Shown here: positions 14,112 to 20,121 of the stretch, piece by piece
Layout of the letters: each line of letters starts with the position of its first letter
How positions within the stretch are numbered: the first letter of the stretch is position 1
Assembly: GCA_964531735.1 (NCBI GenBank)
Contig: CAZHGD010000135.1
Location: 1 to 20,121, forward strand
Reading direction: 5' to 3'
DNA: 20,121 bases
Origin: CAZHGD01 sp964531735
GTDB taxonomy: Bacteria > Armatimonadota > UBA10988
The notes under the pieces: generated by a model
What the model was told of the DNA's origin: nothing
The model's input: only the letters and a program-made list of their open reading frames with translations
Databases searched by the model: none
Program-made: the position numbers and the translations under genes

Positions 14112-14559
14112 TGCCAGCCCGGCCAGCTGGGCAATGCCCATGCGCGCGGAGCGGATCCCGGGCATCCTGCACCGCGTGCAGGCGACCGAGGGCGAGTTGA
14201 GTCTGGAGCGGCTACGGGAGTTGGCTGACGATGGTGCGATGAGCTATCTGGTGGCCCGGCGCGGCGTTGGCGACAAGACTGCCGCTTGCGTGTGGCTGTT
14301 CGGTCTTGGCCGCCCGGTGTTCCCCGTCGACACCCACGTCCACCGGCTGGCCGAGCGCCTGGGTTGGGTGGCGCCCGGCGGCAGGCCCGCTCGCACCCAG
14401 CAAGCCCTGGCGCCTGTGCCGCCTCAGTGGCGGCACAGCCTGCATGTCGACCTCATTCGGCACGGCCGCAGCACGTGCCTCGCGCGCGGTCCGCAATGCA
14501 CGGTCTGTGGCCTGGACCGTTACTGCCCCGCCGGGCAGGCTCAGCGCGTGAGGATGTAG
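14112..14559 (+). pseudogene. nth: Truncated, probably frameshifted endonuclease III (HhH-GPD, FeS)
   Basis: From ATG 14134 a 141-residue reading frame carries only the C-terminal two-thirds of an endonuclease III-type base-excision glycosylase. It has the helix-hairpin-helix GVGDKTA with catalytic Lys (K48), PVDTHVHRL with catalytic Asp (D66, 18 residues on as in E. coli Nth), IRHGRSTC, and the iron-sulfur ligands C115, C122, C125 and C131 (C-x6-C-x2-C-x5-C). The N-terminal region with the usual LSxQTxD segment is missing. Just upstream, another frame reads PGQLGNAHA (14118-14144), matching the next expected segment (P-x-G-L-x-N-x-K-A), so a frameshift in GCGCGCGG near 14141-14148 is likely. 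No ribosome site precedes 14134. The 3' end overlaps the lipoprotein gene by 19 nt. Confidence 0.7.
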
Positions 14560-15047
14560 CGCACGGTGCCCGGACCGATGGCGTCGGTCTGGATGACCAG
14601 TTGCGAGCCGCTCAGCGTGTAGGTGCCAGCCCGCTGGACCTGGCTGGTGCTGGGCACCGTCGTGGTACCGTCGCGCAGGACGGTCAGGCCGATGGTCTGA
14701 CCTTCGGTGTTGGTGACCAGCCAGGCGCCGGCCACATCGTACGTCTTGGTCGTGTTGGACCCGACCGACAGCGCCTTGGCGGAGGTGATGGAGAAGGTGG
14801 CGTCGGTGCCGAACTTCCACTTCATGTTGGCGTCGGTGCTCACCGTCACCGAACCGACACTGGTGCCGCTGTAGCTCTGCACACGCCACTCGCCGACCAA
14901 GTCGCCCGTCGCGTTGCCGCCCGACGAGCCGCCGGTGTCGATCAGATCGAGCAACGGCACCAGGCTGGCCGCCCCACAGCCGGTGAGCAGTCCCAAGACC
15001 AGCACCGCCAAGAGCGGCAGTCGGAAGCGCGCGGCCATGCTCAGCAT
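14541..15047 (-). CDS. Lipoprotein with lipocalin-like beta domain
   Basis: A 168-residue lipoprotein: a positively charged start, a hydrophobic run, and a lipobox L-T-G-C with lipidated C24. After a Gly/Ser linker (39-46), VGEWRVQSYSG begins a Thr/Ser-rich beta domain with the layout of lipocalin-like repeat proteins (G-x-W near the start, then alternating strands through TYTLSGSQLVIQT). It is probably anchored to the outer membrane and may bind a small ligand; its function is unknown. ATG 15047 has GAGGAAAA 6 nt upstream; a second ATG at 15038 is less well placed. It lies downstream of the CARDB gene but is separated from it by a 13-bp hairpin, and its 3' end overlaps the endonuclease remnant on the other strand. 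Confidence 0.78.
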   Translation of the reverse strand: MLSMAARFRLPLLAVLVLGLLTGCGAASLVPLLDLIDTGGSSGGNATGDLVGEWRVQSYSGTSVGSVTVSTDANMKWKFGTDATFSITSAKALSVGSNTTKTYDVAGAWLVTNTEGQTIGLTVLRDGTTTVPSTSQVQRAGTYTLSGSQLVIQTDAIGPGTVRYILTR

Positions 15048-15070
15048 TCGGTTTTCCTCGATCAGTCAGA

Positions 15071-15120
15071 CCGCCGCGCGCCGGCGAAGGTTGCAGACGC
15101 GTCCTCGCGGCGCGCGGCGG
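15071..15120 (-). terminator. 13-bp perfect G+C hairpin between CARDB gene and lipoprotein gene
   Basis: CCGCCGCGCGCCG (15071-15083) is the exact reverse complement of CGGCGCGCGGCGG (15108-15120), with a 24-nt loop. The stem starts 5 nt after the stop of the minus-strand gene at 15125. No T-run follows on the minus strand (it reads TCTGACTGAT). It may terminate, attenuate, or stabilise the upstream transcript, giving the lipoprotein gene separate expression. Confidence 0.5.
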
Positions 15121-15124
15121 CGCC

Positions 15125-16165
15125 TCACAGCACCGCCCGGTTGTTGGCCTCGTTCGACTCGAGGACCTGGTTGGCCGGGTCCACGACAATCTCGATGCGG
15201 CCGGTCGGCAGCGCCAGCGGCACGGTCACTTCACGCACGACGCCTGGTGCCAACTCGCCCAACTGCATCTGCCACAGCGACGCGTTGCCCGCACTGATCC
15301 GCACCGGCACGTGCAAGACGCGGTTCTGGCCGACGTTGGCCACCTGGAACACCAGGCCGCCCGCCACGCGGCCGGCGCTCTGCACGGTCAGGTCAGCTTG
15401 CCGCTCGACCAGTTGCGCCACCGGGTAGACCCGGATGATCGCGTCGTCAGCCGTGGCCTTGCCGATGTGGCCGCCGGCCTGGCCGTCATCGCTCACGCCG
15501 TGCAGGTGCAGCGGGTGGCCGGCGATGGACATGCAGCGTTGCCCCGCCGCCGTGCCCGCCCAGGCCCCCAGGATCTGCCAAGGCCGAGCCTCGGCGGCCG
15601 CGAACGGCAACAGGTATTCGGCCTTGTCGACGCGGTAGTCGCCCAGCGGCGAACCGCTCTTGCGCAGATCGTGCGCGATGGTGCCGGAGACGCCCTGGCA
15701 GCGGCCGTGGACGCTCACCGCGGCCAGCGGCCAGCCCTTGGCTTCACACAACGCGCGCACCTGGGCGTGGACGTCCTCACCGCGGCGGGCCGCAATGGCC
15801 ACCGCGGTCGATGGATCGACCACCGCCAGGCCCAGAAACGGCATGGCTTCAGTGACCGCGCGCGGCACCTGTGGCCATTCCGGATCGCAGTAGAGCAGTT
15901 CCGGCCGGGCGACGGTGCCCCGCGCCACCACCTCGCCATTGGCGAACGCGTGCGTCGTCGTACCCAGGCCCAGCAGCAGCCAGTCGGCCGGATAGTCGCG
16001 TAGGGCTTCGCGGAGGTCCCATGGGTAGACCACGTCCCACATGTCGCCGGCCAGCATGTCGGTGACGCTGTTGAACGCCATCACCGTCGGCACCGGCGCC
16101 GCCGCCGGCGCCCGGCCCGGCAGCAGACCACTGACCAACAGAGCAACGAGCAGGTAGCGCTTCAT
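15125..16165 (-). CDS. Secreted acetolactate decarboxylase-like domain fused to CARDB
   Basis: A 346-residue protein with a signal peptide (1-22, ending GRAPAAA). Residues about 29-250 match the acetolactate decarboxylase (BudA) plan: FNSVTDMLAGDMWDVV at 31-46 (S-T...L..G.YDG), GLGTTTHAFANGEVV at 66-80 with the conserved Glu (E78), an Arg (R178) in DYRVDKAEY, and GHPLHLHGVSDDGQAGGH at 216-233. The zinc ligands H220, H222 and H233 keep the exact spacing of known enzymes. BudA makes acetoin from acetolactate in fermenters, but here a periplasmic or surface location and the sugar-gene context make that substrate doubtful. Residues about 256-346 form a CARDB adhesion-type domain ending VVDPANQVLESNEANNRAVL, replacing the end of BudA; its last acidic ligand is not obvious. 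GGAGGT precedes ATG 16165; the upstream gene ends 27 nt away. Confidence 0.72.
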   Translation of the reverse strand: MKRYLLVALLVSGLLPGRAPAAAPVPTVMAFNSVTDMLAGDMWDVVYPWDLREALRDYPADWLLLGLGTTTHAFANGEVVARGTVARPELLYCDPEWPQVPRAVTEAMPFLGLAVVDPSTAVAIAARRGEDVHAQVRALCEAKGWPLAAVSVHGRCQGVSGTIAHDLRKSGSPLGDYRVDKAEYLLPFAAAEARPWQILGAWAGTAAGQRCMSIAGHPLHLHGVSDDGQAGGHIGKATADDAIIRVYPVAQLVERQADLTVQSAGRVAGGLVFQVANVGQNRVLHVPVRISAGNASLWQMQLGELAPGVVREVTVPLALPTGRIEIVVDPANQVLESNEANNRAVL

Positions 16166-16192
16166 GGGACCTCCGCAAAGACTCGGCCGCGC

Positions 16193-17350
16193 CTAGAACG
16201 TGCCGGTCACGTCCATGGTCTTGCCGCCCTCGGCCTTGTTCACCTGCGACGCACTGATGCGCTCCTGCAGTTGGGCGTAGAACAGCTCTTCGTCCACCGG
16301 CAGGTCGATCCACGAATCCGTCCAGGCCGAGAGCATCATCGCGTTCGAGATCTGCAGGCTGCGGATGCCCTCCTGGCCGGGTGCCACCAGCGGCGTGCCG
16401 TCGCTGATGGCCTTGACCCAGGCCTTGGTCACCGCCTTGTGCTCCTCGGCACTGCCGCCCGACGGGATGTCGCACTTCCACACTTCCGGCGTCGCGAAGC
16501 CGGTCTGCGATTCGCGGATGAACTCCGCCACCGAAGTGGTGGTACGCCAGAAGGTCAGGCGACCGTCCTCGAGCACCAGCTTGCCGCGGTCACCGGTGAC
16601 CTCGAAGCGATTGGTGCCCGGGGCCTCGCCGGTGGTCGTGATGAACACCCCGGTGGCGCCGTTCTCGTACTCCACGAACGCGGTGACGTCATCGTCGACC
16701 TCGATCTCGTGGTAGCGACCGAAGCCGATCGACGCGCGGCAGCGCACCGGCATGCCGCAGATCCACTGCCAGAGGTCGAGGTTGTGCGGGCACTGGTTGA
16801 TCAGTACACCGCCGCCCTCGCCAGCCCAGGTGGCGCGCCAGCCGCCCGAATCATAGTAGGCCTGCGAGCGGAACCAGTCGGTGATGATCCAGTTGGTCCG
16901 GCGGATCTCACCCAGTTCGCCGGACGCCACCAGGTCACGCATCTTGCGGTGCACCGGCCGCGTGCGCTGGTTGAACATCAGCCCGAACACCAAGCCGGAG
17001 GCCTCGGCGGCCTCGTTCATCTCCCGCACCTGCTTGGTGTAGACACCAGCCGGCTTCTCGCTGAGCACATGCACGCCGTGCCCGAACGCCTGCACGGCCA
17101 CCGTCGGGTGGAAGTAGTGCGGCGTGGCGATCACCACCGCGTCCACCACCTGGGCCGCGAACAGCGCCTCGGCGTCAGCGAAGCACTGCACCTTGCCGCC
17201 GAGGTTCGCTTGGGCCCATTCCAGGCGCCCCGGTGCTACATCGCACACCGCGGTCAACTCAGCGCCCGGCACCTCGCCGCGGATCAGGTATCCGGCATGG
17301 TGGCTGCCCATGCCGCCCAGGCCGACAATGCCTACTCGTACCACGCTCAT
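16193..17350 (-). CDS. Gfo/Idh/MocA family oxidoreductase
   Basis: A 385-residue NAD(P)-dependent sugar dehydrogenase of the same superfamily as the protein at 4826 but not a close copy, and lacking its cysteine insert. The Rossmann motif is VGIVGLGGMGSHHAG (6-20), SEKPAG lies at 97-102 with the catalytic Lys, and the active-site stretch is GGGVLINQCPHNLDLWQW (179-196; H189 and D192). The C-terminal domain includes EVDDDVTAFVEYENGATG, the usual beta-sheet with an acidic turn. It is cytoplasmic. It sits 26 nt after the large glycosidase-like gene and 27 nt before the acetolactate-decarboxylase-like gene, so the three form an operon, and it probably oxidises a sugar released by the neighbour. 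The substrate is unknown. Confidence 0.92.
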   Translation of the reverse strand: MSVVRVGIVGLGGMGSHHAGYLIRGEVPGAELTAVCDVAPGRLEWAQANLGGKVQCFADAEALFAAQVVDAVVIATPHYFHPTVAVQAFGHGVHVLSEKPAGVYTKQVREMNEAAEASGLVFGLMFNQRTRPVHRKMRDLVASGELGEIRRTNWIITDWFRSQAYYDSGGWRATWAGEGGGVLINQCPHNLDLWQWICGMPVRCRASIGFGRYHEIEVDDDVTAFVEYENGATGVFITTTGEAPGTNRFEVTGDRGKLVLEDGRLTFWRTTTSVAEFIRESQTGFATPEVWKCDIPSGGSAEEHKAVTKAWVKAISDGTPLVAPGQEGIRSLQISNAMMLSAWTDSWIDLPVDEELFYAQLQERISASQVNKAEGGKTMDVTGTF

Positions 17351-17376
17351 GGCTCCACGTCCTATCTCACCACCGG

Positions 17377-19995
17377 CTATTCCGGCAGTGCCTCGACCAA
17401 CCTTCTCAGCGCCCGCGCCGCGTCGCTCACTTCGCGCCGCACACTGCGCGCGAACAGGTCCGCATCACCCGCCGGCAGTCGCTGCTGGCAGGCGGCCAAC
17501 CGTTCGGCCAACCGGCGCGCCGCAGCGCGATCCGCCTGGCCCAGGCCCTGCTCGATCGCGCTCAACTCGGCGTCGGCCGTGGCCTGGCCGCGCACCTGCT
17601 GCGCCGCCCGCAGATGCCACCGCGCGCGCTCACGCAACCAACGCCGCGTGCCCTCAGCCGCCGACAGCCGCACCACGCGCTCGGTGTCGCCGGCGGGCAG
17701 CCGCACCACCGCGCCACCGTCACGGCGCTCCATCGTCAGCGGCTCCAGGCGCACGGGATCCCACGCCTGCAGCGGACCGGCGAGGTCTCGTAGCGCCGCG
17801 GCCTCCACCGCCAGCGCCACCGGTGTGTCGCTGGCGGCGCGCACCGTGAACCACACGGCGCCCTGGCCGCCGAACCGCTCGCACCAGGCCCCGGCGGCCG
17901 ACGGCACCGGCTGCCAGCCGGCGCGAGCCAAGTCCTGGATCGTCGGCAGCCAGTCGTGGGTCACGTCGCCGTAGAGCTGATAGGCTTCGGCCACGAACCG
18001 TCCCGTCGACGGGAACAAGGCGAACTGCGCCGCGTTCCGATGATACACCTCCGCCACCGCTCGCCGGTCCAGATGGTGCAGGTTCATGAAGTTGAGCAGC
18101 GGCACCGGCTTCGCCGGGCCGGCGGCGGCCCGGTGGAAGAACAGCCAGTCCAGATCCTGGAACTGACTGCTCTCGATGCCCGGCACATCGGAGACCAGGT
18201 ACAGCGGGAAGCTCGCCAACTCCACATGGATGTTGGTGAACACGCCCTTGCCCTGGCCATGGTACCGTGCTTGCAGCGCCGCCAGGTACTTCATCATGGC
18301 AAACCGGCCGTGGCTGGCCACCTTCGGCGGGTTGCCCGCGTAGGTGAACGGGACGCGCGCGGCGGCCCACTGGTCGCGGCGCGTGTTGGCCACCCCGGCG
18401 CACCAGGCCGAGACCGAGTCGATGTAGCAGCCGGCCAGTTCCGGCGTCTGCCGGAAGATGCTGTCGTAGTAGTCGAACTCCGTCTGCGCCACCGTCGGCT
18501 CGCCGGGCGCGCCGACGAGGTCCGGATCCACGTTGAGCGAGAACCGCAGCAGGTTCATCGGCTGCGCCGGGCCGACGTCCGCGGCCAGGTTGTCGGTGAT
18601 CCAAAAGGCCCACCGGCCGTCGGGGTTGTGGACCACGTGGCGCTTGATGTACTGCACCTGGCGTGGCGGCGCCAGCACCTCGAACCCCGGGTTGCGCAGC
18701 CAGTTCGTCTCTGGGCGAGCCAATGGGCCCACCCGGAGGTCATCGAACCAGGCTTTGCCATGGTGTCCGCGCAGCAGGCAGAACACCCGCAGCCGCGCCA
18801 CGGGCTTCGCGGCCCGGATCGTGTAGGTGGCCTGCTGCCAGTCGTGGGTGCCGGGCTCGAACTCGGCGCATTGCCCGAACAGGTAGCTGCCATCGGCCAG
18901 CACCGCGTCCACATAGATCGAGTAGTTGTGGTCCTTGGTACCGGTCACACCTTCAGCGCGGCTCCAGCCACTGACCACGATCGGTTCGGGCACGGCCGGG
19001 TCGAGGGCCACCTCTTGCAGCACACCGGCCCAGGCACCGGTCTCGCCGCTGTCGGCCAGCACCGACTGCTGACGACCGTGGCGCTGCTGCTCGTCGATGG
19101 CGAAGGTCTGTTGCGCCTGCCAGTCCTGCGGTGAGCGGCGCTGCTCCAGCTCGGCGAATCGCTGCATCGCCTCGTCGTAGCTCTTCGGCGGCTTGCCGCT
19201 CAAGCCAACCGTGGCCGACGACGACTCGCGGTACGGGTAGGTCCCCATGCCCCGCGCCGCGGCGACGTCCCAGCCGCCGGGGCCGCCCTCGTAGAAGGCG
19301 AAGTGCTGCGGGTTCGGCACGGCGGTCGGCTCGGCCGCGAAGAACCAGCCGCCGAGACGGTCACCGAAACGCTGGAACGGCTGTGGGTGGAGGCGGTAGT
19401 ACCGCTCGAGGGCCGACCGGAAGCGCCAGCGCGGGTCGATGCGGTAGAGCTCACAGGCAAACGGCGCGCGCATCTTCAGGTCGTCACGGGCCTCGCGCGT
19501 GAACCCGAACGGGTAGCGCAGTTCCACCCCGCCCTCGCGCTCGCCGAACTCGAACAGCGCCAGCTTGTCGGTCGGCACCGCCAGCGCGAGAACGTCCTGG
19601 TCGCCAACCGTCAGCGCCACCACCGGCAGGCGCGACAGCAGCTTGGCTGGCAGCGCCAGCGGGTCGGTGGCCAGCGTGGCCAGCCGCAGGCGCGCGCCGC
19701 TGACCTTGATGACCAGCATGGCCGTCTGGTCGCTCTCGCCTGCGGCGCGCACCTCGCCATCGAGGCGCACTGAGTCGCGCGAGCCGCTCCAACTGCCTTG
19801 CACAGCGAAGCCTTGGCTCAGCGGCCGGCCGGTACCCGGCTGCCGTAGTTCCACCTGCACCGTGACCGGCAGCCGTTGAGTGTCGAGCATGACCCGCGAC
19901 AGGGCGACGCCATCCGGTGTCACCGTCAGACCGTCGGCGGTCTCCATCGTGGGCGGCGGGGCCAGGACCAGCAGGCAGAGCAGCATGGGCGCCAA
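17377..19995 (-). CDS. Large secreted glycosidase-like protein with carbohydrate-binding-type domain
   Basis: An 872-residue exported protein. After a short signal peptide (hydrophobic MLLCLLVLAPPP) it has a beta-rich region (20-165), a linker, a CBM4/9-like jellyroll at about 290-425 (GTHDWQQATYTIRAAKP then GKAWFDDLRVG, the usual end strand), and a probable TIM-barrel region at about 490-700 (CYIDSVSAW at 523-531 with D526; FTNIHVELASFPLYLVSDVPG at 586-606 in part). A helical tail of about 90 residues (780-872) ends the protein. The plan suggests a polysaccharide-active hydrolase, but I cannot place a GH family or prove the catalytic acids. TTG 19995 is preferred: AGGAG lies 7 nt upstream, whereas the in-frame ATG 19986 would be 16 nt away. 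It heads the operon with Gfo/Idh. Confidence 0.65.
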   Translation of the reverse strand: MAPMLLCLLVLAPPPTMETADGLTVTPDGVALSRVMLDTQRLPVTVQVELRQPGTGRPLSQGFAVQGSWSGSRDSVRLDGEVRAAGESDQTAMLVIKVSGARLRLATLATDPLALPAKLLSRLPVVALTVGDQDVLALAVPTDKLALFEFGEREGGVELRYPFGFTREARDDLKMRAPFACELYRIDPRWRFRSALERYYRLHPQPFQRFGDRLGGWFFAAEPTAVPNPQHFAFYEGGPGGWDVAAARGMGTYPYRESSSATVGLSGKPPKSYDEAMQRFAELEQRRSPQDWQAQQTFAIDEQQRHGRQQSVLADSGETGAWAGVLQEVALDPAVPEPIVVSGWSRAEGVTGTKDHNYSIYVDAVLADGSYLFGQCAEFEPGTHDWQQATYTIRAAKPVARLRVFCLLRGHHGKAWFDDLRVGPLARPETNWLRNPGFEVLAPPRQVQYIKRHVVHNPDGRWAFWITDNLAADVGPAQPMNLLRFSLNVDPDLVGAPGEPTVAQTEFDYYDSIFRQTPELAGCYIDSVSAWCAGVANTRRDQWAAARVPFTYAGNPPKVASHGRFAMMKYLAALQARYHGQGKGVFTNIHVELASFPLYLVSDVPGIESSQFQDLDWLFFHRAAAGPAKPVPLLNFMNLHHLDRRAVAEVYHRNAAQFALFPSTGRFVAEAYQLYGDVTHDWLPTIQDLARAGWQPVPSAAGAWCERFGGQGAVWFTVRAASDTPVALAVEAAALRDLAGPLQAWDPVRLEPLTMERRDGGAVVRLPAGDTERVVRLSAAEGTRRWLRERARWHLRAAQQVRGQATADAELSAIEQGLGQADRAAARRLAERLAACQQRLPAGDADLFARSVRREVSDAARALRRLVEALPE

Positions 19996-20121
19996 CGCGG
20001 TACTCCTGAGTTGGCGCGTGCTTTCGCCGACGGATGGCCCTGCCCTCTACCGGCCGAGCCGTCAGGTGGGTGCGCGTCGAATCGTGTGGCTGGATCTGAG
20101 AGTCAAGGCGGTCCGGGGAGT
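19996..20121. other. Upstream region of the glycosidase operon
   Basis: No gene is seen in these 126 nt. On the minus strand TTGACT (20106-20101) could be a -35, but at 17 nt the -10 would be GATTCG, a poor match. The AGGAG used by the TTG start lies at about 20003-20007. Confidence 0.35.

Noticed and set aside
14286..15428. Plus-strand open frame of 380 codons across the endonuclease remnant and lipoprotein gene
   Set aside because: Overlaps the endonuclease frame and two minus-strand genes with strong features; Arg/Ala/His-rich composition.
17956..19134. Plus-strand open frame of 392 codons inside the glycosidase-like gene
   Set aside because: Antisense shadow of the minus-strand gene; no recognisable domain.
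1..20121. Mobile element, CRISPR, prophage or RNA genes
   Set aside because: No transposase, integrase, spaced direct repeats, tRNA cloverleaf or rRNA segment was seen on either strand.

Overview
The window is a G+C-rich (roughly two-thirds by eye), gene-dense bacterial chromosome segment with 16 intact protein genes and one broken gene. I see no rRNA, tRNA, CRISPR array, insertion sequence, integrase or phage gene. An LptF/LptG-type permease and a lipobox lipoprotein point to an outer-membrane (diderm) bacterium. The mix of Gfo/Idh/MocA dehydrogenases, a FAD oxidoreductase with a discoidin-like tail, an AP-endonuclease-2-type sugar isomerase, a large secreted glycosidase-like protein and FG-GAP and CARDB proteins resembles free-living carbohydrate degraders such as Planctomycetota, Armatimonadota or related candidate phyla. 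This placement is inferred from gene content only.

Layout. 1-2705 (minus): a coupled pair, sugar isomerase/epimerase then FAD-dependent oxidoreductase. 2706-3056: a 351-nt divergent gap with small inverted repeats. 3057-6619 (plus): a DUF975-like membrane protein, a strong hairpin, a zinc alcohol/polyol dehydrogenase, a Gfo/Idh/MocA dehydrogenase with a cysteine-rich insert, and thiamine pyrophosphokinase. 6626-8112 (minus): a DNA-damage-tolerance-like cassette, an ImuB-like inactive Y-family polymerase plus a small DUF6504-like protein, behind a near-consensus sigma70 promoter whose start region is covered by a 16-bp palindrome. 8162-9256 (minus): LPS-export permease. 9342-11176 (plus): two tandem secreted helical proteins of unknown function, convergent with a membrane/coiled-coil protein (11201-11911, minus). 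12066-13031 (plus): a beta-propeller glycosidase-like protein. 13037-13987 (minus): a membrane-anchored FG-GAP protein. 14112-14559 (plus): an endonuclease III remnant without its N-terminal part. 14541-19995 (minus): an apparent operon of glycosidase-like protein, Gfo/Idh/MocA dehydrogenase and secreted acetolactate-decarboxylase-like/CARDB protein, then a hairpin and a lipoprotein.

The left and right ends look like carbohydrate uptake and oxidation modules: extracellular recognition or cleavage of a glycan, then cytoplasmic oxidation or epimerisation of the sugar. The middle carries cell-envelope and DNA-repair functions. The two most unusual items are (a) a signal-peptide protein that keeps the zinc-binding H-L-H-x10-H of acetolactate decarboxylase but ends in a CARDB domain, and (b) the palindrome GCAAAC-N4-GTTTGC over the imuB-like promoter, a candidate lineage-specific LexA operator.
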